Shown here piece by piece: positions 46,624 through 56,400 of a DNA stretch of 64,000 nt (position 1 is its first letter; each line of letters begins with the position of its first letter). Below the pieces are notes generated by a model. The model saw only the letters and a program-made list of their open reading frames with translations, searched no databases and was not told where the DNA came from. The DNA is from Paenibacillus sp. GM2 (GTDB lineage Bacteria > Bacillota > Bacilli > Paenibacillales > Paenibacillaceae): assembly GCF_900069005.2 (NCBI RefSeq), contig NZ_LN831279.1, forward strand, positions 186,001-250,000. Direction: 5' to 3'. The position numbers were made by a program, and so were the translations under genes.

Positions 46624-47517
46624 ATGCGCGATAGCCTTGGGGACCGCATAATGGTCATATGCATTTATACATTTTTAATCTTGTTCGCAATAAGTACGTT
46701 ATATCCATTCTTGAACGCCCTAGCCGTATCATTCAACCAGGGGTTGGATACCTCCAAAGGCGGAATTACAATCTGGCCTAGAGTATTCACTTTTGAGAAC
46801 TATAAAGTCGTGTTCAAGGACGATCGGTTGATGAGCGGTTTTATAGTCTCCGTATCACGTACGGTTATTGGGACCCTCTCATCGATTCTTTGCACCGCAA
46901 TATTCGCTTACGGGATGTCGAAGCGCGAGCTGATGGGCCGTAAATACTATATGGTTATGTGTATTATTACGATGTACTTCGGGGGCGGGTTGATTCCTAC
47001 CTTCATGCTGATTCGCAACATCGGCTTGATGAACTCCTTCTGGGTGTTTATCATTCCAGGCTTGATCGGGGTATGGAATATGATCATCTTCCGAACCTTC
47101 TTCCTCGGCCTGCCTAACGGTCTTGAGGAATCGGCCAAGATCGACGGCTGCGGCAACTGGGGGACCTTCTTCCGGATTGTACTTCCTTTGTCAGGCCCGG
47201 TCATTGCAACGCTAGCCTTGTTTACTGCAGTAGCACACTGGAATGAGTGGTTCTTGGCCGGGATCTATATCTCGGATCAGAAGCTGTATCCGATCCAGAC
47301 GATACTAAGACAGATTTTGCTATCTAATATCGTCAGTGAGCAAGCAGCGAATCTGGACTCCGCATCAATTGCTCATATGCAAAAAGCCAAGACCGTAACG
47401 AGCAAATCGTTGTCAATGGCTACTATGATGGTTGCGACCCTTCCGATCATCTGTGTATATCCGTTCGTTCAGAAGTATTTTGTGAAGGGCGTACTGGTAG
47501 GTTCTTTGAAAGAGTAG
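46624..47517 (+). CDS. ABC sugar permease, LplC/YtcP type
   Basis: Second permease, 297 residues with six predicted membrane segments. EAA-like loop EESAKIDGCGNWGTFFRIVLP; family ending YPFVQKYFVKGVLVGSLKE. GAGGAGG precedes the ATG, 30 nt after the LplB-type gene. It pairs with that protein to form the translocation pore for the lipoprotein encoded next. Confidence 0.92.
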   Translation: MRDSLGDRIMVICIYTFLILFAISTLYPFLNALAVSFNQGLDTSKGGITIWPRVFTFENYKVVFKDDRLMSGFIVSVSRTVIGTLSSILCTAIFAYGMSKRELMGRKYYMVMCIITMYFGGGLIPTFMLIRNIGLMNSFWVFIIPGLIGVWNMIIFRTFFLGLPNGLEESAKIDGCGNWGTFFRIVLPLSGPVIATLALFTAVAHWNEWFLAGIYISDQKLYPIQTILRQILLSNIVSEQAANLDSASIAHMQKAKTVTSKSLSMATMMVATLPIICVYPFVQKYFVKGVLVGSLKE

Positions 47518-47634
47518 GCTTCCAGATTTCAACAGCAATCCGGATGTTATAATAAACATCGCCTCGGACGGGGTTTAGAGCGCTAGCTTTAAACATAAAT
47601 AAAATTAAGTGTTTGAAAGGGGAAGAAACAGCGT

Positions 47635-49311
47635 ATGAAGAAAAGGAGTAAGCTGATCGTCAATGTCTTGTCGGTGCTGATGATTGTGGCGTTGCTTGCA
47701 GGTTGTTCCGGCAAAGGCGGTAATACCGCACAGGAACCTAACAGTTCTAACGCGGGCAATACACAGGAGCAGAACAATGCTCAGGGTGATGGTTCAGGTC
47801 TTTATGAACTGGGCAAGGAACCGCTGAACATTACCTTGTACGGTAATTACGATTGGTATACGATGCCGAAGTGGGGCGAGGAACCTACAACCAAGTGGGT
47901 ACAGGAGAACAAGAAAGTAACTGTTACCGAGATTCCCAACGGAGGCAACACTGCACAAAAGCTGAACACTATGATTGCTTCTGGTGAACTTCCCGACATC
48001 ATTTGGGGTGAGCGTGGTGCGGACGTAGAACGTTTGCGCGAAGCTGGCTTGCTCGTACCGCTGGATGATTATATCGATAAATATCCGAACTTGAAGAAAT
48101 GGATCGATCCGGTAGCGCTCAAGATGCTCCGCTCTCCGGATGGCAAGCTGTATCAATTCCCGAACTGGTATACAAATCGCCCGAACGGGAACGCAGGCTG
48201 GGTAGTGAATAAGAAAATCTATAAAGAGCTTGGCGAGCCTAAGCTGGAGACTACCGATGATCTGTATGCTTATTTGAAGCAAGTTAAGGAGAAATTCCCT
48301 AACGTAGTTCCGTTCGAGACCGACCTGGCTGCTGAAGGACATGGTCTGGATCAAATTTACTCCGCATTTAAGGAAGATAACTTTACCTTTACTAGATTCT
48401 ACGCTGTACCGGACGGAGATAACATGAAGTCGATCTATAAGGATGAACCGTTCCGTGAATCTGTAGTATATGCTGCAAAATTGTTCCGTGAAGGCTTGAT
48501 GACGCAAGATGCGATGACTCAAACACGCGACCAGGTGGATGAGAAGCTGATTAACGGCCGTGTGGCTGTGTATGCATCTGCTAACCCTACTGTATACGCG
48601 ATGACCGCTGACGCAGAACTGAGAAAGAAAGATCCGCAAGACGGTTATTTCATGGTATGGCCGATTCACAAAGAAGGACTCGATAAGAACAAGATCTATC
48701 CGGGGACTTACAATAAATTGGGCTGGAACGCCGCTGTAATTACGACCAGTGCAAAAAATCCGGAAGCTGTATTTGCATTCCTGGATTGGTGGACCGGTCC
48801 TGAAGGTACAACGCTTCAATTCTGGGGTCTTGAAGGGGAGTACTGGCAAGGCTATGAGGAAGATGGATACACGCCTAAATTTACTGAGAAGTATGTAACG
48901 CAAAGAGATCAGTTGACGAAGTATCAGACGGACATGGACCCGATTATGTGGGTAGGCAACACCGTGTTTGCCGACGATACGAAGGGGAAATACGAATCGA
49001 CATTAGCCGAAGATGAGCGGAACTGGGCAACATACTGGCAGTACCAAATTACATGGAAGACTCAGGGCGATGCCACGCAATTCGTAAATATGTCGCCAAT
49101 GCCGGATTCTGAGGAAGGTATCGCTTACCAGCGTGCGCGTGATATCTGGCTTCAGGTTAGGGCGCAAACCTTGTACGCGAAGACCGACGATGAAGTGCTC
49201 GCGCTTCTGGACAAAGCGTATGAAGATACGATGTCTGCCGGCTTTGACAAAGTGCTTGCTTATTACGTAAATAAATGGAATGAGAATAAAGCAGTTATTA
49301 ACGGCAACTAA
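47635..49311 (+). CDS. Extracellular solute-binding lipoprotein
   Basis: Binding lipoprotein of 558 residues: signal peptide with lipobox LLAGC (Cys ~23), Asn/Gly/Gln-rich linker, then a large two-lobed binding domain (GELPDIIWGERGADVERLRE, LLVPLDDYIDKYPNL, YQFPNWYTNRPNGNAGWVV, FAFLDWWTGPEG). It is of the same class as the protein at 15150 and slightly longer. The AAAGGGG ribosome binding site is ten or so bases from the ATG. It follows the two permeases after 117 nt that contain a GATGTT / AACATC inverted repeat at ~47542-47560. Its ligand is presumably an oligosaccharide; exactly which is unknown. Confidence 0.9.
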   Translation: MKKRSKLIVNVLSVLMIVALLAGCSGKGGNTAQEPNSSNAGNTQEQNNAQGDGSGLYELGKEPLNITLYGNYDWYTMPKWGEEPTTKWVQENKKVTVTEIPNGGNTAQKLNTMIASGELPDIIWGERGADVERLREAGLLVPLDDYIDKYPNLKKWIDPVALKMLRSPDGKLYQFPNWYTNRPNGNAGWVVNKKIYKELGEPKLETTDDLYAYLKQVKEKFPNVVPFETDLAAEGHGLDQIYSAFKEDNFTFTRFYAVPDGDNMKSIYKDEPFRESVVYAAKLFREGLMTQDAMTQTRDQVDEKLINGRVAVYASANPTVYAMTADAELRKKDPQDGYFMVWPIHKEGLDKNKIYPGTYNKLGWNAAVITTSAKNPEAVFAFLDWWTGPEGTTLQFWGLEGEYWQGYEEDGYTPKFTEKYVTQRDQLTKYQTDMDPIMWVGNTVFADDTKGKYESTLAEDERNWATYWQYQITWKTQGDATQFVNMSPMPDSEEGIAYQRARDIWLQVRAQTLYAKTDDEVLALLDKAYEDTMSAGFDKVLAYYVNKWNENKAVINGN

Positions 49312-49322
49312 TTAAAACTTTG

Positions 49323-49352
49323 GAAGGGACTCATTATAGGGTCCCTTCTTTG
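49323..49352 (+). terminator. Hairpin after the binding-protein gene
   Basis: GAAGGGAC / GTCCCTTC with a ten-base loop, followed by TTTG. It likely lowers read-through into the regulator genes, so transporter and regulator levels would differ. Confidence 0.65.
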
Positions 49353-49458
49353 CCAATTTGTCGTATCCCATTGATCTGATACATAAGGATATCTATTCAG
49401 GAAGAATTGGACAGAGTATACTGGAATATACAACCAACACTCGGGAGGCGTTGTCAGC

Positions 49459-51057
49459 ATGTATAAAGTGTTGTTGGCTGATGATGAAATGCTGGATCTG
49501 GAAGGCATGAAGCAGTTTATCCCCTGGTCTGAGCTGGGGCTTGAAGTTGTTGCGGCAGTAAGCAACGGATTTTCCGCTTGCGAAGTGCTGGAACAGCAGA
49601 AGATAGATATTTTGGTCACTGATGTAAATATGCCGAATATGTCCGGTCTTGAACTGGCTAGAATTGCGATCCAGAAGAGCGCGAATATTCGGATTATTTT
49701 TGTAAGCGGTTATCAGGATTTTCACTATGTAAAGCAGGCTCTGTCGCTGAAAGCCTGCAGCTATGTGCTCAAGCCGATGGATGATAATGAATTGATCGCT
49801 TCGCTAAAGAGCATTATACAGGAGCTTATGGAGGAGACGCGGCGCAAGGAGACCGAGGAGCAGTACCAGCATTTGAAGCCCATGGCCAAGAATGATCTGC
49901 TATTCCGTCTGCTTGAAGGCGAGCCGGTCTTGGGGACGAACGAGCAGATGAAGAGGCTGGTCTCAGCCTATGGGCTGGATTATCTCGAAGCTCCGCTATG
50001 TGTATCGGTACTGGAGATCGATGAACTGAATCTGAAGTCCATCCCGAATGAACGGAACAGGGGGCATGAGTCTGCCGTCACCGTTCACTCTTTCTCGGAT
50101 CAAAGTCTGCAGCAACTGCAAGAGGTTATTCAGGATCAGGGAATGCATTGGTGCAAACTGTCGCGAAACCGGCTGGCAGCCGTGCTTCACAGACCGCTAT
50201 TGGAGCGAAGCATGGAACAAATGCGCACTGCCCTGAACCATGAACTGGCTGTACCCGTAACGATAGGCTTGGGCGGCATGGTCGAAAATATTTTTCAATT
50301 ATCGCTTTCCTATAAGCAGGCGCTTGAAGCGCTGGACGGCAAGATGTTCTTCGGGCGTGGCCAGTTAATCAGGTATGAGGATGTCCGTAAGGCGCCGGAG
50401 CTTAGAGATGCCAGAACGCTCGACATACGGCTCGATGCGCTGTTCAAGGCGATGGTTACATACGATCTGGTCAGAATTCATGATGAGATTGATAATTTAT
50501 TTCTGTCGGTCTCCACATTGCGATCCAAGTTCACAATCTACAATCTGGCTACCTATATCATTTTTAAGTTGGACCAGTATCTGCATACTCTGGATGAGGA
50601 TCTGTTCGAGATGCTGGGGATGGAGCTGGACAGTCTTGATGTCGTACTGAAGTTCGAAATGATGGAGGATATTCGCTCCTGGCTCATCAGGCGTGTATTC
50701 GAAATTTCCGAAATGATACATCAGAAGGAAGCATCCAAGAACAGCAGACTTATTCGGGAGATTATGAAGATCGTCAAAGGGCGGCTGCATGAGAATATCA
50801 CCTTAAAGGACATCGCCCAGCAATTTTCATTCTCCCCGAACTATTTAGGGTATTTATTTAAGGAAGAAGTGGGCAAGAGCTTCAGTGAGGTGCTTATCAC
50901 GATGCGCATGGAGCGGGCGCGCGAGCTGTTGAAGGACCCGACGCTCAAAATCTATGAGGTTGCCGATCAGGTTGGGTATCGTTACATCCCCTATTTCAGC
51001 AAGCAGTTCAAAGAGACCTTCGGAATGACACCGGCTGAATACCGCAAACGAGAATGA
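49459..51057 (+). CDS. YesN-type response regulator (REC + AraC HTH)
   Basis: Full-size YesN-like regulator of 532 residues. REC (res ~1-120): LADDEMLDLEGMKQF, DILVTDVNMPNMSGLEL (phospho-acceptor Asp ~55), FVSGYQDFHYVKQAL, SYVLKPMDDNEL. A middle region (~150-420) of the kind common in this family is followed by an AraC-type HTH (~430-532: ITLKDIAQQFSFSPNYLGYL, LKIYEVADQVGYRYIPYFSK, FGMTPAEYRKRE). GGGAGG precedes the ATG. The kinase follows after 15 nt. It probably activates the permease promoter through the 22-bp-period direct repeats at 45508. Confidence 0.93.
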   Translation: MYKVLLADDEMLDLEGMKQFIPWSELGLEVVAAVSNGFSACEVLEQQKIDILVTDVNMPNMSGLELARIAIQKSANIRIIFVSGYQDFHYVKQALSLKACSYVLKPMDDNELIASLKSIIQELMEETRRKETEEQYQHLKPMAKNDLLFRLLEGEPVLGTNEQMKRLVSAYGLDYLEAPLCVSVLEIDELNLKSIPNERNRGHESAVTVHSFSDQSLQQLQEVIQDQGMHWCKLSRNRLAAVLHRPLLERSMEQMRTALNHELAVPVTIGLGGMVENIFQLSLSYKQALEALDGKMFFGRGQLIRYEDVRKAPELRDARTLDIRLDALFKAMVTYDLVRIHDEIDNLFLSVSTLRSKFTIYNLATYIIFKLDQYLHTLDEDLFEMLGMELDSLDVVLKFEMMEDIRSWLIRRVFEISEMIHQKEASKNSRLIREIMKIVKGRLHENITLKDIAQQFSFSPNYLGYLFKEEVGKSFSEVLITMRMERARELLKDPTLKIYEVADQVGYRYIPYFSKQFKETFGMTPAEYRKRE

Positions 51058-51072
51058 TGACGGAGGGTGACT

Positions 51073-52848
51073 ATGCCAGCCCCAAAATTGCAGAGAACTA
51101 TGAAGTTTATCCCCTTTGGGTATAAGCTGATGTTGACATATATGGTCTTTATCATTATACCGGTCATAGCGATCGGTTATTTCTCGCATACGATGTACCA
51201 GGAATCGATCCGCAAGCAGACGAGGAATAACATTCAGGGAACAATCACCCAGATCAAAGATAACATTGAATATAAAATGGCTGATGTGGAACGTATCTCT
51301 AATATGTTGTACTACGATTATTCGTTAATCACCGAGCTCAGGAGCTATAAGATGGGATGGGACAACCATGAGCGGATTACAAAAATCATCATGCCCAAAT
51401 TCGATATTGCGCTAAATGCGACGGGACTCAATATTGCTATGTACATATTTCTGGATAACGATACACTTCCGGAAAAATACAACGGTTCTTTTGATAATGA
51501 AAACCCGGACCTCTTGGAGCGAATTAAGACCTATAACTTATATCATCTGGACCGCATAGAGGACAAAAACTGGCATCGCAGTTTTCCAGAGGAGAAAATG
51601 GGGCAGACAATGGTCTGGCAGAAGGTGGAGCGCGACTATGAGCTGGGCCGAATTTCATTGCTCAGGCGTCTGGTTGATATGAAAAGTCCGTTAAACCTGA
51701 AGGAAGTTGGATTCATGCGATTCAGCGTGCGCAAGCAGGAGCTGTTCCAGGCAGTGGATTATACGAAGATTGGTGATGGCGGCGCACTTCTAATCCGGGA
51801 TGAGAACGGGAATATCATGTATCTCTCTGGTCAAATGCCGGATATGATCGATCATGTGAACGGAACGGTAGATAAAAATAATTACCTGGTCATTAAAGAC
51901 AATGTCGGCAAACAAAATTGGGAACTGGTCGCTTACGTGCCGATGACAGTCATGGAGCGCGACTCGGCCCGGGTGAAAATGTTCATCATTGCGATTTGCC
52001 TGCTCTGTCTGGTTGTATTTACTTTTGCCGGCATGTTTATTTCACGCTACTTCTCGATTCGGATGAATAAGGTCGTGTCTGTACTGAACGCCTATCGGGA
52101 AGGCGAATTGCATAAGCGGATGGGATATCATGGGAAGGATGAATTTTCCGAGATCGCTTCGGCCTTAAATGAGATGGGCCAAAATATTAATCATCTGATC
52201 GAGGAAGTCTATGTGACCCAGATCGAGAAGAAAGAGGCCGAGCTGGAATCGCTGCAAGCACAGATTAACCCGCATTTTCTGTATAATACTTTGTCATCCA
52301 TCAGCAGGTTGGCCAAGTTCGGTCAGATCGACAAACTGCAGCAAATGGTACTCGACCTGGCCAAGTTCTACCGACTGTCCTTGAATGAAGGGAGAACCTT
52401 GATTCCCGTCCGCAGCGAGCTAGAGCAGGCGGAGGCGTATATGAGCATCCAGAAGACGAAATTCGGAGATGCGGTAACGATTGGTTATGATATTGATCCG
52501 GCGATCGGGAAATATGAGACGATCAAATTGATACTACAGCCTTTTATAGAGAATGCATTCGAGCATGCCCGGATGGGGGATTCTTTACATATTCGCATCG
52601 TCGGCCGGCTTGAAGGGAAACAGATCATATTCAAAATTATCGATAATGGAATAGGGATGTCAGCAGAGCGGATTAGACAGATTTTTGATCCGATTGAAGG
52701 GCTCAACACCGGCTTCGGGATTCGCAATGTGCACAGTAGAATTCAGCTTCATTTTGGCAGTGAGTACGGGGTTACCATCGGCAGCGGACGCGGGATCGGC
52801 ACGACTGTGCAGATCGTGATTCCTGCCAGAGAGAGCGATAAAACATAG
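51073..52848 (+). CDS. YesM-type sensor histidine kinase
   Basis: Membrane kinase of ~591 residues paired with the preceding regulator. TM1 (~res 18-40: LMLTYMVFIIIPVIAIGYF), a ~260-residue extracellular sensor, TM2 (~300-320), HAMP (ISRYFSIRMNKVVSVLNAYR), His_kinase (AQINPHFLYNTLSSISRL, phospho-acceptor His) and HATPase (ILQPFIENAFEHAR, DNGIGMS, GFGIRNVHSRIQLHFG). GGAGG is six bases from ATG 51073; the frame is open from GTG 51067. It senses an extracellular cue, perhaps the loaded binding lipoprotein. No clear terminator follows. Confidence 0.92.
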   Translation: MPAPKLQRTMKFIPFGYKLMLTYMVFIIIPVIAIGYFSHTMYQESIRKQTRNNIQGTITQIKDNIEYKMADVERISNMLYYDYSLITELRSYKMGWDNHERITKIIMPKFDIALNATGLNIAMYIFLDNDTLPEKYNGSFDNENPDLLERIKTYNLYHLDRIEDKNWHRSFPEEKMGQTMVWQKVERDYELGRISLLRRLVDMKSPLNLKEVGFMRFSVRKQELFQAVDYTKIGDGGALLIRDENGNIMYLSGQMPDMIDHVNGTVDKNNYLVIKDNVGKQNWELVAYVPMTVMERDSARVKMFIIAICLLCLVVFTFAGMFISRYFSIRMNKVVSVLNAYREGELHKRMGYHGKDEFSEIASALNEMGQNINHLIEEVYVTQIEKKEAELESLQAQINPHFLYNTLSSISRLAKFGQIDKLQQMVLDLAKFYRLSLNEGRTLIPVRSELEQAEAYMSIQKTKFGDAVTIGYDIDPAIGKYETIKLILQPFIENAFEHARMGDSLHIRIVGRLEGKQIIFKIIDNGIGMSAERIRQIFDPIEGLNTGFGIRNVHSRIQLHFGSEYGVTIGSGRGIGTTVQIVIPARESDKT

Positions 52849-52988
52849 ATAGGTAGAGCTTCAGAACCTGAAATTCGGGATACCAGGTCTATATCGGCCC
52901 AATAACAACGCGATGTTGTCGGTGTTAGCCCACACTTCCTTGGGGAAGCACGCATATATTATGCCAAGACCCCAGGAGGTGAGCGCAT

Positions 52989-53222
52989 TTGGCGACATCA
53001 GTCGGTTATCAAGAGGCCCGTAAATATGTGAATAAACGTGTTAAAATCAAGACAAAGACAGGCGCTGTTCTGTACGGAACGATCATTAAGGTCTCGGATA
53101 AGAAGCTGCTGCTTAAGGTGAGCGGGGTTCATAATAAGGGTAGCAAGGCGCACGCCACTTTCTTCCCGTTTATTTTGCCGCTTGCCTTATTTGATTTGCT
53201 GGCAATCATTCTTTTGTTATGA
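52989..53222 (+). CDS. Small LSm/SH3-like protein with C-terminal hydrophobic tail
   Basis: A 77-residue protein of unknown function, apparently paralogous to the one at 36885. Residues ~14-45 form the beta-barrel-like part (VNKRVKIKTKTGAVLYGTII, KLLLKVSG), and the tail (~57-77, ATFFPFILPLALFDLLAIIL) is hydrophobic. AGGAGGT at 52974-52980 is eight bases before TTG 52989, a strong case for that start. It has its own terminator. It sits between the YesM-type kinase gene and the giant S-layer phosphoesterase gene without obvious linkage to either. Confidence 0.7.
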   Translation: MATSVGYQEARKYVNKRVKIKTKTGAVLYGTIIKVSDKKLLLKVSGVHNKGSKAHATFFPFILPLALFDLLAIILLL

Positions 53223-53260
53223 GGCCCCATCAAAGTAGAAGAATATACGAGAACGAAGAG

Positions 53261-53298
53261 CAAAGCCGGTGGATGTATATCCGCCGGTTTAGTTTTTT
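53261..53298 (+). terminator. Rho-independent terminator after the small LSm-like gene
   Basis: AAAGCCGGTGGAT / ATCCGCCGGTTT stem (with G-U pairs), then AGTTTTTTG. Confidence 0.8.
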
Positions 53299-53468
53299 GA
53301 TAAGTAGAATCTATGAACCTTCTGTTATGTTGTTAAACTTTTGGTAGATTTATTTTTAACAATTTCATAATACTGTCCAAATACACAGGATGTACCCTAA
53401 TAGAAATGTCGATGGAAGCCAAGCAATCTATCGGGTTTACATTAAGGATTAAGGAGAGTGTTAGGATT

Positions 53469-56400
53469 TTGAAAATTATAGTACAAGGCACACGATGGAT
53501 TTCATTGCTCGTTCTGAGCTGCTTGCTGCTGGGACTGGTCGTTCCGGCCGGATTAGCGAGGGCAATGGATTTGCAGATGAATCACGTCCCTTCCGCTGCA
53601 TATAAGCAGCAGGATTATACGATTAATGCTGTTATTACAAATAATGGACAATCAGTAACAGGAGCGGTATATTATGAGGTCGATGCACAACCCCAAGCTC
53701 CGATTTCGCTGGATTGGATAGCAGACAGTACATATCGGACCGTGATCCCGGCGGATCGCCTTAACGGTCAGCAGCTTGATTATTATATCGAGGTGACTGA
53801 ACAGGGCGGGCTATCGATTCGATCAACAGGGTATCATGTAGAACTTCAGGATGTTAGCGGCATGCCGGGAGGAACTAACGGTTCCCCTGATTTGTTAATC
53901 ACGGAGCTGGTACCGGATACGGAAAATGTGTCTGGCTCGGATGCCTATGAATATGTAGAGGTATATAACAATACGGACAAGACGATTCAATTCGGTCAAA
54001 ATTACTATTTCTACTATAACAATAAAGACAAATGGACACCGGATTCTAGCATCTCGATTCCGGCGCATTCCCCTATTGTATTTTGGGTTATGAATGGGGT
54101 GAACGAGACGATCGGTGAGCAGGATTTTATCCGCAATTTCAGTGCGGCCGCTGATCTTGTAGAAGGTGTGAATCTATTTCGGATCAATGGTAACGGGGGG
54201 ATGGCCAATACGGCATCTCGGAATATTCAAATCCGCAGCGCAGTTGATAACAGCGTCATCGTATCGGCAACGTATGATAAAGAGCATGTCTCGTTAAATA
54301 AGGGGATCGTGTACCAGCTGCCGGATACGAACAGTGTCGATATGGTCCTCCTTCCCACCGCCGGGAAGACCCTGGCAACGCCAGGAATTGTGCAGGATGA
54401 ACAATTGATTCAGAGAGCAGAAGGAACGCAGCCTATAATTGTTCATACTCCGGCGGAAACTGTGAATGTACAGGATCTGGAAATTGTGGCCACAGTAAAA
54501 AATCTTTCCGATGGCGTCAATCCTATTCCGGAAGTCCAGCTGCTGTATAAGACGCCTTCACAGGTACGCTTTACAGCAGCTGCAATGAGCAATTCGGGCG
54601 GTGAGCAGTATCGCGCTACAATTCCGGCAGCCGCTCTGGTAGAGTCCAGACTGGATTACAAGATTCGGGTCAGAAGCACGGTGGAGAGCTATTCTGTAAA
54701 TGTGAATATCCCGCAATTCAATGCGGATCACGTGCCTCAATTACTGGTGACAGAGCTTGTACCGAACTCGACGAATGTAACGGGAACTTCCTCCGATGCT
54801 TATGAATTTATCGAAATATATAACAACACCGATCAGTCAGTAAACTTCAACAATTACAAAATCTATTACCGCTACCCTGACAAGGGCGTTGGATCAGATG
54901 TGAAGTGGGCCTCGACGAAAACTGATCTGGTCATTCCAGCTCAGAAGTCGGTGGTCTTCTGGATCATTAATAGTATGAACAGCGGTTATTCCGTAGACGA
55001 TTTTAACAATTTCTATCATACCAATCTAGTAATGAATGATAATCTGTTCCAAATCCAGAGTGATGGAATGGCCAACTCAGGCTCCAGAGGCGTCGTGATC
55101 AAGACGAATACGGAGCGTGAAATTTCCGCCGCTTATTATAACAGCGCTATTTTTTATGATGGCGGAACTGCGGGAGATGAGACAAGAGAGGATAACGCGA
55201 TTGAGTTCAAATATCCTGTAGACGGTAGCACGACGATGATCAAGATCAGCTCAGGCATAGGCGCGCCTACGCCTGGTACAGTGAATCCTGCGCAGGTACC
55301 GGCTGTTCCGGTCCATGTGGTACCTGATATGATCGAACCGGAAATAGAAGATATGACGGGAGTCACCGTCGTAGATCAGGCAGAGGCGCTTCACCTTCAG
55401 GCCTTTGCCAAGGATGATCGTCAAGTGGCCTCTGTTCAGGTATTTATCCGATCTGACAAGCAGCCTCAATACGTCCAGCATAACCTGATAGAGGACTATA
55501 ACGACAAGCTGTATCACTATAAATTAACATCAGCCGATTTAATCGGCCGCTCATATATTGAGTATTATTTTGTAGTCTCGGATGGTACGAATGAGATCAA
55601 GTCCAATACGGTCCGGGTTAACGTGGTTGGCGGTCCCGATCACTCTCCGCTTCGATTGAATGTGAAGGATGGAGATGTTGTTCACGGAGAGATGACGCTC
55701 AAGGGGACAGCCGAACAAGCAGGCCCGGATGAATTGCAGCTTCGCGTAGATGGGAAAGTCTTGAACGAACAGGATACCTTCCCTACGCTTGAGCAGGACG
55801 CTTACTTCGTATTTGAAGCGAACAGCGTTGATTATTATTTTAAAAATGCGATTACGATGGGAGATCCGTCATTAAAAGACAAGACGATTCTTTATACGTT
55901 TATGGATCCGATCACCAGTTATACCACTCTATCATTCCCGATTGAAGCGAGCCGCCTGCAGTTGGGGGAGGAGAATACCATCTATATCCGCGCAGGGTCC
56001 AAGTCTTCTCCTTTTGATGACCGGGTAGAAGAGAATAAGGATGATTTCGAGATCAAAAACGTCAGGCTGCTTCTCGCTGATGGCACAGAAATCTGGGATC
56101 CTAGCTATGCGGTACGCGATAAAGAGATCAAGATGGGAGACAGTTCCGGCAAGCAAGAGTGGATCGGCTTTCACTTTCATTTGACGCCAGAGCTGCTTAA
56201 ATCCAAGGCTTATTCCTGGGATACCCGCAACGTGGCCGATGGAGAGCACACGGTTGAACTATTGCGTGGAACAGATAAATTAAAATCCACGGTGATTGTT
56301 GATAATACCGCGCCTTCCATTCAGGCCACGATAGAGGATGGCAAGGAATATCGCGGGCAGTTCACCATTGATGCAAGCGCGGAGGATCATGGGGCCGGGA

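Noticed and set aside
47794..48903. Minus-strand open frame of 369 codons opposite the second binding-protein gene
   Set aside because: Shadow frame; the sense gene has lipobox, operon context and family motifs.
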